From the NCBI GenBank assembly GCA_017854535.1, contig JAFMHL010000003.1, positions 50,018-114,017 of the forward strand: DNA of 64,000 nt, in the 5' to 3' direction. The stretch comes from Nitratireductor sp. Its GTDB lineage: Bacteria; Pseudomonadota; Alphaproteobacteria; Rhizobiales; Rhizobiaceae. The position numbers and the translations under genes were made by a program. Positions 48,701 through 58,907 of the stretch are shown one piece after another; within the stretch, counting starts at the first letter, position 1, and each line of letters begins with the position of its first letter. The notes under the pieces were generated by a model. It worked only from the letters and a program-made list of their open reading frames with translations, was not told the origin of the DNA and ran no database searches.

Positions 48701-49546
48701 TTAAAGTGACCAACATTTAGGCAATGTTGCCCCATCATTGAGCAATGCGATGAGGGGGATCAGTGTTTTCCGCAATTCATAGCTGTCTTTGCCCAAGACC
48801 CTTGCAAGGAGCTTACCAGTTTTGGCAATTTCGAAATGGCTTGCTCCACCACATTCGCCTATTAGGTCTCTGGCTTGCGCCAGCTTTGCTTCCGCTGTTG
48901 GCGACACCAAAACTAACGTTGCCATTGCGATGTGGTCATTTGCAATTGAAGGCTGTTTTAATTGCTCATTGATCTGGCCTGAAAGTTTGAAATGCTCTGC
49001 ATGGAAAAGCTGCCCATCGCAGCAAAATTGCCACCTATCTTGTAGTGAGCCTTCTTCAACTGTTTCGTCCATCATGGCACGGCCAAAAACAACCGATTCA
49101 ACGAATAGTAATTTCGAGGATGCAGCCATATCTACTGAAATATCACGACTAAACCGGGATTGATCGAACAGGATCGTTTCTTGCGGCAGCCAGGCAAAGG
49201 AAGAGCCGTTGTGGAGTTTGATTTTCACATCAGTTCTGGCGGTGCCGCCTGTGGATTTGTAAATGCGTTCGCAGGCTTGAGTCGTGATGATAGCGCTTGT
49301 GTTGTCGCCCGTTTCAAAATGCCAATCTATGTGGTCGCCGCCGGTCATTCCGCCCGCGGTGTTGATCATCACAGCTTCAAGGGCAACACCTGTATGTGTT
49401 TTTGGGATTCGTATTCTGGCACACCCGTCTTGGAACAGATTTTCAATTCGGCTTTTTACCAAAGAAGATTTGATCGTTAGACGTGCTGATCCTCGGCTCC
49501 GTTGAGCGGAAAAAGACGCGTGTTGAGGTTGCACTTTTTGAAGCAA
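48701..49546 (-). CDS. ureD: Urease accessory protein UreD
   Basis: NTAGGMTGGDHIDWHFETGDNTSAIITTQACERIYKS motif. Confidence 0.95.
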   Translation of the reverse strand: MLQKVQPQHASFSAQRSRGSARLTIKSSLVKSRIENLFQDGCARIRIPKTHTGVALEAVMINTAGGMTGGDHIDWHFETGDNTSAIITTQACERIYKSTGGTARTDVKIKLHNGSSFAWLPQETILFDQSRFSRDISVDMAASSKLLFVESVVFGRAMMDETVEEGSLQDRWQFCCDGQLFHAEHFKLSGQINEQLKQPSIANDHIAMATLVLVSPTAEAKLAQARDLIGECGGASHFEIAKTGKLLARVLGKDSYELRKTLIPLIALLNDGATLPKCWSL

Positions 49547-49709
49547 GCTTATGGCTCTCCATGGATGGAGTAGAACTTAACGCTACATAAATGGTTGCGC
49601 AAATTTTTTGGGTGGGAAGTGCCGGAAAATCTATTGTTTCGGGCGCAATATGAATTGCGTAAAAATCTACTATGAGCCATATTTTCAAAAAAATTGGATT
49701 GGATTTCGG

Positions 49710-51014
49710 ATGTCTGAAAAATATGACGCAATAATTATCGGTGCAGGGGTGATCGGGGCTTGTGTTGCCTTTGAATTGGCGAAAAAAGGAATGAAGACCC
49801 TTTCTGTGGATAAACTGCCAGAGGCTGGTTATGGATCTACATCTGGCTCCTGCGCAATCATTCGCACCTACTATTCAGCCTTTGAGACCTGCGCTATTGC
49901 CTTTGAAGGTTGGCACTACTGGAAAGGCTGGGATGACTATATGGGCGTTAAAGACGACCATGGCATGATTACCTATCACGACACTGGGTGCCTCGTTATC
50001 AAGACAGAACATAATGGCTATCTCAAAAAAGGCATGGAGATAATGGAGCAGGTCGGGTGCCCCTATGAACAGGTGGCGCCGCAGGATATTCCAAATTATA
50101 TTCCTCATGCCGATCTGCAGACCTATTCTCCCGCACGGCGGATTGAGGACCCTGACTTTGGCGAGCCGAATGGCGGAACTGTACCAGGGGGCGTGTTTTT
50201 CCCTCGTGGCGGTTATGTAAATGATCCAAAACTTTCGGCGCATAATGCCCAACGGGCCGCTGAGGCTCATGGATCTAAGTTTTTATTCAATAGAAGCGTT
50301 GTTAAAATCTTGGCTGAGAATGGCCGGGCCAGTGGTGTTGAGTTTGATGATGGATGCGTTGTTCATGCCCCAGTGGTCGTGAATGTTGCCGGACCTCATT
50401 CGTCTAAAATCAATGAAATGGCCGGCGTTGCCAAGAATATGAAGATGTCAACGCGGGCGCTTAGGCATGAAGTTGCCCATGTGCCAGCTCCTGAAGGTTT
50501 CGCGCCGGGCTATGGTATTGTCTATTCCGACAGTGATATCTCGACCTATATTCGCACCGAGGGCAATGGTAATTTGTTGATCGGCTCGGAAGATCCCGAA
50601 TGCGATGACCGCGAATGGGTGGATGATCCAGATAGTTTCGATCATAACTTTACGACCCAATGGAAAACCATGGTGATGCGGGTTGGCCAAAGGCTGCCCA
50701 AATTGGGTATCCCTGATACAGCCAAAGGCGTGGTTGCGCTTTATGATGTCTCAGAAGATTGGATGCCAATCTATGACAAGAGCGATCTGCCGGGCTTCTA
50801 CATGGCGTGTGGCACCAGCGGGAACCAGTTCAAGAACGCGCCTGTCGCTGGCAAAATCATGGCCCACATCATTGAAGCATGTGAGGCGGGGCATGATCAT
50901 GACGCCGATCCGCTTCAGTTCCATCTTGAGAACATTGACAAGACGATTTCGCTAGATTTTTGTTCGCGGAACCGAGACATCAATATGCAATCAAGCTTTT
51001 CTGTTATCGGTTAA
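49710..51014 (+). CDS. FAD-dependent oxidoreductase (DAO / sarcosine oxidase beta-like)
   Basis: YDAIIIGAGVIGACVAFELAKKGMKTLSVDKLPEAGYGSTSGSCAIIRT. Likely start MSEKYDA. Confidence 0.88.
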   Translation: MSEKYDAIIIGAGVIGACVAFELAKKGMKTLSVDKLPEAGYGSTSGSCAIIRTYYSAFETCAIAFEGWHYWKGWDDYMGVKDDHGMITYHDTGCLVIKTEHNGYLKKGMEIMEQVGCPYEQVAPQDIPNYIPHADLQTYSPARRIEDPDFGEPNGGTVPGGVFFPRGGYVNDPKLSAHNAQRAAEAHGSKFLFNRSVVKILAENGRASGVEFDDGCVVHAPVVVNVAGPHSSKINEMAGVAKNMKMSTRALRHEVAHVPAPEGFAPGYGIVYSDSDISTYIRTEGNGNLLIGSEDPECDDREWVDDPDSFDHNFTTQWKTMVMRVGQRLPKLGIPDTAKGVVALYDVSEDWMPIYDKSDLPGFYMACGTSGNQFKNAPVAGKIMAHIIEACEAGHDHDADPLQFHLENIDKTISLDFCSRNRDINMQSSFSVIG

Positions 51015-51026
51015 ATATCGTTTGTT

Positions 51027-51809
51027 TTATTCTTCGCTGATCTGTTCCGTAGGAATATCAGGGAAGTCACATAAACGATATCCGCCATTTCGTTCGGCTA
51101 TATCCAAATGTAGATGGTCTTCGTGGTTTTCATCGCTGAAAGGTCCAAGGACAGTTGTAAAATATAGACAGGCGCTAAAACGTACAGCTTTTTGGAAGCT
51201 TTCATCCAGATTTCCTGTCCGTTGCCTTGGCTCAATAGCTATCGACTTACCGCTTTCAAACTCAAATCCTACAATATCAATAGCTGAACCTTTGGCATGC
51301 TCGGATAATTTGGCACCTGCAACGCGATTGCGAGTTCTGCAAACATAGGTGGAACCGTGGGTTATGCCGGATAGTTTGTCTTTTGGAAATGCTGCTTGTG
51401 CAGCAGGTATGACGCTCGCTTTGATCCATTTGCTTGCAGCAAGTGCAGTCTTGCAGCTTAGTTCCGATCGCGGGACAAGCGCGACATTGTCTGCGAATCT
51501 CGAAACTGAAACAGGCGTTTGAATGCCGCACTCTCCTTCACCAGCGATGGTTGGCAAGATCTCAAATTGCGCGCCCGAAAGCTCCAAAGCTTTCAGGCAT
51601 TGTTTTGTTTGACTATCAACAGAACTGGTTTTCGGTTCATTGACCTTTGCAGGCAGAGACGCTTCAAGCGGTTCTATATCTTCGGTGCTCTCAATGATAA
51701 CCGGACGTTTTGTTGGGATTGGCAATTCAGCGGATAATACAGGTGACGTAAAAATGATCGCTGCCGTGGTCACAAAACTTATTCGGTTTTTCCGCTTTAA
51801 ACAGTTCAT
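51027..51809 (-). CDS. Extensin-like C-terminal domain protein
   Basis: GVGESQ-type context not seen, but GECGIQTPVSVSRF and YVCRTRNRVAGAKLSEHAKGSAIDIVGFEF...HEDHLHLDIAERNGGYRLC fit the family. Confidence 0.85.
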   Translation of the reverse strand: MNCLKRKNRISFVTTAAIIFTSPVLSAELPIPTKRPVIIESTEDIEPLEASLPAKVNEPKTSSVDSQTKQCLKALELSGAQFEILPTIAGEGECGIQTPVSVSRFADNVALVPRSELSCKTALAASKWIKASVIPAAQAAFPKDKLSGITHGSTYVCRTRNRVAGAKLSEHAKGSAIDIVGFEFESGKSIAIEPRQRTGNLDESFQKAVRFSACLYFTTVLGPFSDENHEDHLHLDIAERNGGYRLCDFPDIPTEQISEE

Positions 51810-51956
51810 GTTTTTGTCCTTCGGCCTGTTCTCTCATATGGTTGGGCACTTTGACTGCGAAATGGGCTTTTTGTGAGTTTTATTCGAAACTGCATGAAAT
51901 CTGAGCACTAGCCCACAGATAATATCCTTTGAGAAATAGGGCGCGAGCAGCTGAAA

Positions 51957-51970
51957 TTGATTCAGATCAA
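51957..51970. promoter_or_regulatory. Perfect FNR/FixK-type box
   Basis: TTGAT-TCAG-ATCAA matches TTGAT-N4-ATCAA exactly, about 120 bp upstream of the cytochrome c ATG. Confidence 0.75.
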
Positions 51971-52090
51971 TGTTGTAGCTCAAGATGCGGCATATTGCAT
52001 AAGGGATGTTGACTGGGATTTATGGTTAGAAACCCTAACTTTAGAACGGAACTGATTAGTTTAGATTCTTATATCCTGATGGAGATTATT

Positions 52091-52483
52091 ATGAAAATAA
52101 CACTTGGAACTGCTTTTACGCTTGCTTTCATGGCTGTTGGAACTCTTTCTGCCCATGCTGATGGTGATGTTGTTGCCGGTGAAAAGGTGTTCAAAAAATG
52201 TGCTGCATGCCATGTTGTTGATAGCGATAAAAAGAAAGTTGGACCATCTTTGAAGGATGTTATCGGCCGCACAGCTGGTACGCATCCTGATTTCAAATAC
52301 TCTAAAGTAATGGTTGAAGCAGGTGAAGGTGGTTTGGTTTGGGATGATGAAAGCCTGACAGGATATTTGACTAATCCAAAAACCTATATGAAAGGCAATA
52401 AAATGAGCTTTGCCGGGTTGAAGAAAGAAGAAGATCTTGCAAATGTAATTGCTTACTTGAAGCAATTTACGCCAGTACAGTGA
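52091..52483 (+). CDS. Class I c-type cytochrome (cytochrome c2-like)
   Basis: Signal peptide MKITLGTAFTLAFMAVGTLSAHA, CAACHVV and YMKGNKMSFAGLKKEEDLANVIAYLKQF. Confidence 0.92.
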   Translation: MKITLGTAFTLAFMAVGTLSAHADGDVVAGEKVFKKCAACHVVDSDKKKVGPSLKDVIGRTAGTHPDFKYSKVMVEAGEGGLVWDDESLTGYLTNPKTYMKGNKMSFAGLKKEEDLANVIAYLKQFTPVQ

Positions 52484-52613
52484 GTTTTAGTTTGACGATC
52501 TTGTTTACAGTCTGTTTATGAGAAAAATCATGTGAATTTGTTGCCAAAAGGTAGCTTTTGAAGAAAAGTCAGACCAGATTGTTTAGGTTTGATGAAGTGA
52601 GTAGGACGAGAAG

Positions 52614-53828
52614 ATGGATTTTGAGGCGTTTTTCGGGGAAAAACTTGAAACCCTACATGAAGACGGACGGTACCGTGTTTTTGCGGATCTCGAACGTCAT
52701 GCAGGTAGTTTCCCAAAAGCAAAACGCCATGTTGACGGCAAAACCCAAGACGTGACCGTTTGGTGTTCAAACGATTATTTGGGTATGGGCCAAAATCCTG
52801 CCGTTATGAATGCCATGAAAAACGCTGTTGATGCCTATGGTACAGGGGCGGGCGGCACCCGCAATATTTCGGGCACCAATCACACCCATGTTTTACTCGA
52901 ACAGGAATTGGCCGATTTGCACCGTAAGGAATCTGCGCTTCTCTTCACATCCGGCTATGTGTCCAATTGGGCCAGCCTTGGGACATTGGCTTCTCTGCTT
53001 CCTAACTGCGTTGTTTTTTCTGATGAGAAAAACCATGCATCCATGATTGAAGGCATTCGCCATTCGCGTGCTGAAAAGCATATTTTCAAACATAATGACT
53101 GGCACGATCTAGATGCGAAATTGGCGAAGGTTGCGCCAGGTCGCTCTATTATTGTGGCGTTTGAATCAATCTATTCGATGGACGGTGACATTGCGCCAAT
53201 CGCTGAAATTTGCGCAGTTGCCAAGAAATATGGTGCGTTGACCTATCTCGATGAAGTTCATGCGGTTGGCATGTATGGCCCGCGTGGCGGCGGTGTTTCC
53301 GAAGAGCGCGGATTGGCTGATCAGTTGGATGTTATCGAGGGTACACTCGGTAAAGCATTTGGCGTGATGGGCGGATATATTACGGCTTCAACCAAATTAT
53401 GTGATTTCATTCGTTCTTTTGCGTCAGGTTTTATATTCACCACGGCTTTGCCACCAGCATTGGCTGCTGGCGCTTTGGCTTCGATCCAGCACCTAAAGCA
53501 AAGTGCCGCCGAACGGGATATGCAAAAGGCCAATGTTGCCAAAGTGCGCGCTGGTCTTGAGAAAATGGGCATCCCCTATATGCCAAATGACGGGCATATC
53601 ATTCCAGTAATGGTAGGTGATGCGAAAAAAGCCAAATGGATCAGCGATATTTTGCTGGATCAATATGGCATTTATGTTCAACCGATCAATTACCCGACTG
53701 TGCCGGTGAAAACCGAACGCCTGCGTATTACACCTGGACCTTTGCACAGTGATGACGATATTCGCCATCTCGTTCAATCACTGAGCGAATTATGGTCTCA
53801 GTGCGCATTGGCGCGACAAGTAGCGTAG
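52614..53828 (+). CDS. hemA: 5-aminolevulinate synthase
   Basis: [43 protein letters not shown] and [14 protein letters not shown]. Confidence 0.97.
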   Translation: MDFEAFFGEKLETLHEDGRYRVFADLERHAGSFPKAKRHVDGKTQDVTVWCSNDYLGMGQNPAVMNAMKNAVDAYGTGAGGTRNISGTNHTHVLLEQELADLHRKESALLFTSGYVSNWASLGTLASLLPNCVVFSDEKNHASMIEGIRHSRAEKHIFKHNDWHDLDAKLAKVAPGRSIIVAFESIYSMDGDIAPIAEICAVAKKYGALTYLDEVHAVGMYGPRGGGVSEERGLADQLDVIEGTLGKAFGVMGGYITASTKLCDFIRSFASGFIFTTALPPALAAGALASIQHLKQSAAERDMQKANVAKVRAGLEKMGIPYMPNDGHIIPVMVGDAKKAKWISDILLDQYGIYVQPINYPTVPVKTERLRITPGPLHSDDDIRHLVQSLSELWSQCALARQVA

Positions 53829-53852
53829 TACTCAAACTACATTTCAAATTAC

Positions 53853-53886
53853 AAAGGCGGAGTGAGGTTCTCAGCCGCCTTTTTTG
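53853..53886 (+). terminator. Rho-independent terminator of hemA
   Basis: AAAGGCGG-agTGAGgttCTCAg-CCGCCTTTTTT. Confidence 0.9.
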
Positions 53887-53902
53887 TTGGAAACTTTTGG
53901 CT

Positions 53903-54250
53903 TCAAGCTCGTATTGGTTTGTTACGCCATAGGCATATAAAAAGCGATGCCAGCGCCACAGTGTTCGCCAGTGCCATAGACCCATAAGCCCAAGCAGGCA
54001 CAGTGGTGCCGTTGAACGAAAATCCAAAAGCTATGAGCGTTCCGAGCAATAAGATAATAAACGCGAGATGAGCGACCCAACGCATTTTTGCACGTAGCCC
54101 CCAAGCGAAAAATAGATATAGAGCGCCGATTGGGAGTAGTATCAATGCGTCTTGGGTAAGTCCTCGAGCGAATATTGGCGAAACAAGATGTAGCATGGCG
54201 CTTATAGCAACGAACAGAGCTCCAAGTTTATAAAACATGTAATTTACCAT
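53903..54250 (-). CDS. Small 4-TM membrane protein
   Basis: MVNYMFYKLGALFVAISAMLHLVSPIF... four hydrophobic segments. Confidence 0.65.
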   Translation of the reverse strand: MVNYMFYKLGALFVAISAMLHLVSPIFARGLTQDALILLPIGALYLFFAWGLRAKMRWVAHLAFIILLLGTLIAFGFSFNGTTVPAWAYGSMALANTVALASLFICLWRNKPIRA

Positions 54251-54266
54251 TGGTTTCTTGAACCTT

Positions 54267-54871
54267 TCATTCGGTCGGGCAAGGCATGCCAGCGACACCC
54301 CAAGCTAACATGTCATTGGTGTGTTCTTGGATGGAATAAGGAGCAGGTTCGCGACCTGGTCCTGGCTTCCAGCCCCAATGAACCAATTCGTCAAACCCCA
54401 CATGTTCTGCCAAGGCCATCATATCTTTGTCGCCATTGGTTTCAGGATTTTTCAGCTGATTGCATATTTCAACGGTGGATTTGCCAAACCATTGCATTTC
54501 CACAGGTGGCAAATGCCAAACTTCTGCGCCCGGCGCGCCGTGAGGCAAATCTGTGTTTTGAGCCGTGTGACAAGTGGAGCATTGCAGGGTTTCTGCGCTA
54601 ATCCGACTTTCACCTGCATCAATGTTCATCCCATGAGGACGCGTTTTACCATAGCTTGCACCAGACCACATAGGCCTGTTGTCTGCACCAACATGGCAAT
54701 TGGCGCAGCGGGGATGTGAAACAACCTCATAAATACGCGACCAAGCTTCCAACCCTTGCTTAATGGTTACACTCCCCTCAGGGGAGGGTTGATGACGGTT
54801 TCTGCATTTGCCATTTGCGGGGCTACGCTTATTGCCAAGGCAACAAGGGATGTTTTGACTATGGATCTCAT
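54267..54871 (-). pseudogene. Exported diheme c-type cytochrome, split by an apparent 1-nt frameshift
   Basis: Signal-peptide ORF MRSIVKTSLVALAISVAPQMANAETVINPPLRGV* (from 54871, RBS AGGAG). The next frame continues with PEGSVTIKQGLEAWSRIYEVVSHPRCANCHVG...CSTCHTAQ. One extra C in the CCCC run near 54781-54784 joins them as ...VINPPPEGSVTIKQGLEAW.... Confidence 0.8.
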
Positions 54872-54881
54872 CCTTTGTCTC

Positions 54882-57122
54882 CTAAACAAAATTGATGTGC
54901 TTGTTAAAAGGCATTTTGCGGATACGTTTGCCGGTTGCGGCAAAAATAGCGTTTGCCAAAGCAGGCGCTGCAGGGGGAACAGGCGGTTCACCGATGCCTC
55001 TGACTTTCGTTCCGTTTTCTAATCCGCGCACCTCAATAATTGGGCATTGATACATGCGCATACCTTCATAAGCGTGATAGTTGGATTGCTCGGCCACACC
55101 GTCAGAATATGTGATTTCACAGTTCATGGCATGGCCCAAGCCCCAGACTACGCCGCCCATTACCTGGTTTTCAAAATTGATGGGGTCCATGATCTTGCCG
55201 ACTTCGGCAGCAACAAAAACCTTATCAATTTTAATGCCCTGTTCTGTGTTGGTAACTTCAACCACTTCAGCGACCGCCGCGCCGAAGGACATGCAAAAGG
55301 CTACGCCACGTCCGCGATTCGGGCCCAAATCAGAACCCCAGTTAGACATTTCTGCTACGGCTTCCAGTGTCTTTCGAGATGACTCATGCCACATTAAACG
55401 GATGCGTTCCTCCATAGGGTCTGCACCCGCAGCATGGATCAATTCGTCTAAACCGCTTTCATGAAAGAACGCATTTGATGATGCGCCAACAGAACGCCAT
55501 GAACTTATGGGCGCCAGTTCAGGCGCGCGATAGCCGAACACCCGATAGTTTGGAATTGCATATGGTTGTTCCCAAGCCCCTGCCATGATTTGTGGGTTGG
55601 GGCCAGGTATAGAAATGCCTTCGCGGCCCATTTGGGAGCTGATGACTGACGGCATGGCGATCCCAAGATCATATGTTTCCACACGGCCATCTTTGATTGT
55701 TCCCCGCGCTTTGCCCATGGCAATCTGACGTGGGAAATCATGGACGAAATCTTCTTCACGGCTATAGGTCAATTTAACCGGAGTACCCTTCATTTCCATG
55801 GCGATTTTGGTTGCCTGTTTGATGATGTCGTTTTCCAGTCGATGGCCAAAACTGCCGCCTACATAAGGTACGTGGATATGGACATTTTCAGGTTCCAGTC
55901 CCGTCAGTTTTCCAACTGCGTCTTTGGCAAAGCCGGGAATCTGTGTTCCGTTCCAAACATCAACGCGCTCATCAGTAACTTTTACAATGGCTGAAATTGG
56001 CTCTAAGGGAGCATGGGCGAGATAGGGTGCGCGATAATCCGCGTTGATTGCGCTGCCTTCTGCCAAAGCGGTAATGGCATCGCCATCATCTCTAGTGCGC
56101 GCATCAAGCTGCTTTTCGTTGAATGAGTTTTCCAACGTATTCCAATGCTCATCCATTTCTGCAGGATAGGGTGCACTTTCCCAATCAAACTCGATAGCAT
56201 CAGCGGCTTTGAATGCCCGCCAAGTATTGTCGGCAATAACGGCAACGCCATTATCCACCGGTATGATTTTTTGAACACCACGCATTTTTTCGGCGGTTGC
56301 GGCGTTAAAACTTTTCATTTTTCCGCCCTGGCGCGGATTGGTTTTGATCGTAGCGTGAACCATGCCTTCAAAAGCAAGGTCAATTCCGTAGGTTAGAGTG
56401 CCTGTAGATTTTGCAATCGTATCGTGGCGAAGCATTGGTTTGCCAAGCAAGCGCCATTGAGTGGGATCCCGCAATGTCACTTCAGTTACAGGTTCGAAAG
56501 TTGCGGCAATGGCAGCTAGAGAGACATACGTCCTTTTGCTGCCGTCAGGCATGATCACTGCGCCATTTGCAGTCTTAAGTTCGGATACAGCAATATCTGT
56601 TTCTTTTGAAGCAGCGGCTTTTAAAGTTTCTCGTGCAACGGCTCCTGCGCGGCGAAGTTTTTCGTAGCCGTCTGGAACAGTGGTTGAAACACCGGTTGCT
56701 TGAACGCCAAGAAATTTGATCACTGAATCCACGCCTGTTCGGGCAGCTTCAGCGATAAAACTTTCATCTGTCGGGCGGAAAGGCGCACCTTCTTCGGAGA
56801 ATGCCGTGTTGTAGTAGACGGGGCTTGGTGGGCCGGGATCAACCATCACCTGATCCAGCTCAACGTCCAATTCCTCAGCAATCAATGCCGCTTGAACTGA
56901 ATAGGCCCCTTGGCCCAAATCTGTGCGCGGGGTGATAAGGGTAATTCCATCAGCGGTAATTTTTACATACGGGGTAATGGCTGCTTCGCCGTTATCCACG
57001 TCAGCTAATAGAGGGTTTTTGCCTGGGGTTTGGTAAGCGTAAATTCCGAATGCAACGCCGCCTGCAATGGCTGAAGAACCGACTAAAAAGGCGCGGCGGG
57101 TAAATGTTTTCAACTTGCCCAT
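54882..57122 (-). CDS. Molybdopterin-binding large subunit, xanthine oxidase family (IorB-like), TAT-exported
   Basis: TAT-like MGKLKTFTRRAFLVGSSAIAGG; LGQGAYSVQAALIAEELDV; RGIGEPPVPPAAPALANAIFAATGKRIRKMPF. Confidence 0.92.
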   Translation of the reverse strand: MGKLKTFTRRAFLVGSSAIAGGVAFGIYAYQTPGKNPLLADVDNGEAAITPYVKITADGITLITPRTDLGQGAYSVQAALIAEELDVELDQVMVDPGPPSPVYYNTAFSEEGAPFRPTDESFIAEAARTGVDSVIKFLGVQATGVSTTVPDGYEKLRRAGAVARETLKAAASKETDIAVSELKTANGAVIMPDGSKRTYVSLAAIAATFEPVTEVTLRDPTQWRLLGKPMLRHDTIAKSTGTLTYGIDLAFEGMVHATIKTNPRQGGKMKSFNAATAEKMRGVQKIIPVDNGVAVIADNTWRAFKAADAIEFDWESAPYPAEMDEHWNTLENSFNEKQLDARTRDDGDAITALAEGSAINADYRAPYLAHAPLEPISAIVKVTDERVDVWNGTQIPGFAKDAVGKLTGLEPENVHIHVPYVGGSFGHRLENDIIKQATKIAMEMKGTPVKLTYSREEDFVHDFPRQIAMGKARGTIKDGRVETYDLGIAMPSVISSQMGREGISIPGPNPQIMAGAWEQPYAIPNYRVFGYRAPELAPISSWRSVGASSNAFFHESGLDELIHAAGADPMEERIRLMWHESSRKTLEAVAEMSNWGSDLGPNRGRGVAFCMSFGAAVAEVVEVTNTEQGIKIDKVFVAAEVGKIMDPINFENQVMGGVVWGLGHAMNCEITYSDGVAEQSNYHAYEGMRMYQCPIIEVRGLENGTKVRGIGEPPVPPAAPALANAIFAATGKRIRKMPFNKHINFV

Positions 57123-57123
57123 A

Positions 57124-57582
57124 TCATGCGCTCCTAAGGTTTTTGGCTGCTGTCTTGATAGCAGCACGTATGCGCGGATAGGTTCCACAGCGACACAGAT
57201 TTGCTGACATAGCCAAATCGATATTTTCGTCACTAGGATCTTCATTTGTATCTAAAAAAGATGCAGCGGACATCATCTGGCCTGACTGACAATAGCCGCA
57301 TTGGGCGACCTGATGCTCTATCCAAGCTGCCTGCACAGCGTGAAGCGCTTCGGGCGTGCCTAATCCTTCAATCGTAGTAATATCGCCATCCACATCGCCC
57401 ACGGCTAACTGACACGAGCGAACTGCCGTGCCATTTACATGAACGGTGCATGCGCCGCATTGGGCAATGCCGCATCCATATTTGGGGCCTGTAATACCTA
57501 ATTCATCGCGTAAAACCCAAAGCAAGGGCATCTCAGCCTCAACGTCTACTTCGTGTGACTTTCCATTGATGGTTAGATTCAT
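57124..57582 (-). CDS. [2Fe-2S] small subunit (IorA-like)
   Basis: [29 protein letters not shown] and [17 protein letters not shown]. Confidence 0.95.
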   Translation of the reverse strand: MNLTINGKSHEVDVEAEMPLLWVLRDELGITGPKYGCGIAQCGACTVHVNGTAVRSCQLAVGDVDGDITTIEGLGTPEALHAVQAAWIEHQVAQCGYCQSGQMMSAASFLDTNEDPSDENIDLAMSANLCRCGTYPRIRAAIKTAAKNLRSA

Positions 57583-57613
57583 GATCTATGCCCCGATCTT
57601 TATGAGTTTACTT

Positions 57614-57648
57614 TCTGACAATATTCGTAAATTTGTCAGATTGTCAAC
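57614..57648. promoter_or_regulatory. Candidate TetR operator between iorA-like gene and tetR
   Basis: Inverted repeat TCTGACAA-N11-TTGTCAGA (57614-57640), immediately followed by a direct half-site TTGTCAAC (57641-57648). Confidence 0.65.
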
Positions 57649-57674
57649 GTTTCAAAATGTGCTATGACTGATGT

Positions 57675-58295
57675 ATGGCAATAAACATGCTCGAAACTTT
57701 GATATCAAATAGGGCCGATGGTTCACAAACCAAGGCATATGAAAAGCGTGCTGCTATTTTGCAGGCAGCGCATAACGTCATGTTGCGTTACGGGTTTAGC
57801 CGTGTGACGATGGATGACATCGCAAAAGAATGCGGAATTTCGCGGCCGGCTTTGTATCTTTTTTTCAAGAACAAGCAGGAAATCTATCGTGCGACGACGC
57901 GTGTGATGTGTGACCTTGCGCTTGATATTTTGAAGGGTGAATTGGCCAAAGATGGCTCTCCAAAACAGCTATTGTTCAATGGGTTGAAGCTTGGGCTGCT
58001 GGATATGATGGTAGAACTTGCAGCTTCCACCCATGGCAGTGAGTTGCTGGATATGAAGGCTGATCTGTCCGACGACATCATTGCAAAATTTGTCGAGGAA
58101 ATGGCACAGGAAATTGGTGGGCATTTCGCATCGTTTTCAAATAATGGTGCTTTCCCACCTGACATGATGGCTATGAACTTGATGTTATGGCTTGAAGGGA
58201 TGAAGGCACAAATCAAAGAGCCTGCTGAACGGGAAAAAGCGCTCGATGGTTTTCTAACCATGCAATTTGCCGCGCTCGAAGCGCCTAAACCTTAA
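57675..58295 (+). CDS. TetR family regulator
   Basis: KRAAILQAAHNVMLRYGFSRVTMDDIAKECGISRPALYLFFKNKQEIYRA HTH. Confidence 0.95.
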   Translation: MAINMLETLISNRADGSQTKAYEKRAAILQAAHNVMLRYGFSRVTMDDIAKECGISRPALYLFFKNKQEIYRATTRVMCDLALDILKGELAKDGSPKQLLFNGLKLGLLDMMVELAASTHGSELLDMKADLSDDIIAKFVEEMAQEIGGHFASFSNNGAFPPDMMAMNLMLWLEGMKAQIKEPAEREKALDGFLTMQFAALEAPKP

Positions 58296-58304
58296 TCAGT
58301 ATCC

Positions 58305-58907
58305 TTAGCGGTGCATTGAGTGATATTCGTCGTTCGGCTGCTTGTCTGTGGCAGCGCTCATGCGGTTGGTCATATTAAAGAAGGCGGCAACAGCAGCAAT
58401 GTCCCAGATTTCCCGATCTTTCCATCCCGCTTTGCGCAGCGCTTTACGATGCTCTTCTTCAATCAATTCCGGCTCTTTTGTCAAAGTCCAAGAAAAGTCG
58501 AGCATGGCTTTTTGCTTCTTGTCCAAATCAGCAGTGCGATAGTTCATCACCAATTGCTCACCAAGCTTAGGGTCGTCCGACAATTGGCGAACGGCAGCGC
58601 CATGGGCTGTCAGACAATAATAACAGCGATTAGCCGATGACACGACGACAGCGATCATCTCGCGCTCAAGTTTTGAAAGACCAGACTCGCCGAGCATCAG
58701 GTCGTTATACATTTCCGTAAAAGCAGCAAATTTGGTCGAGTGCCAAGCATATGCCTGCAAAACATTTGGCACAAAACCGAGTTTGTCTTTCGCAACAGCA
58801 AGATATTTTGCTTGCCGCTCAGTGAGGGCCACTTCTGACTTTGGCATTTTTAGCGCTACAATTGGCGTAGATTTCTTCGTTGTTTTCTTTGAAGCTGCTT
58901 TGGCCAT
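58305..58907 (-). CDS. Peroxidase-related / carboxymuconolactone decarboxylase (AhpD-like) protein
   Basis: LSKLEREMIAVVVSSANRCYYCLTAHGAAVRQL CxxC motif. Likely start MAKAASKK. Confidence 0.88.
   Translation of the reverse strand: MAKAASKKTTKKSTPIVALKMPKSEVALTERQAKYLAVAKDKLGFVPNVLQAYAWHSTKFAAFTEMYNDLMLGESGLSKLEREMIAVVVSSANRCYYCLTAHGAAVRQLSDDPKLGEQLVMNYRTADLDKKQKAMLDFSWTLTKEPELIEEEHRKALRKAGWKDREIWDIAAVAAFFNMTNRMSAATDKQPNDEYHSMHR

Noticed and set aside
55047-55464. Plus-strand ORFs antisense to the IorB-like gene
   Set aside because: Overlapping shadow frames of a strong molybdopterin-subunit gene.
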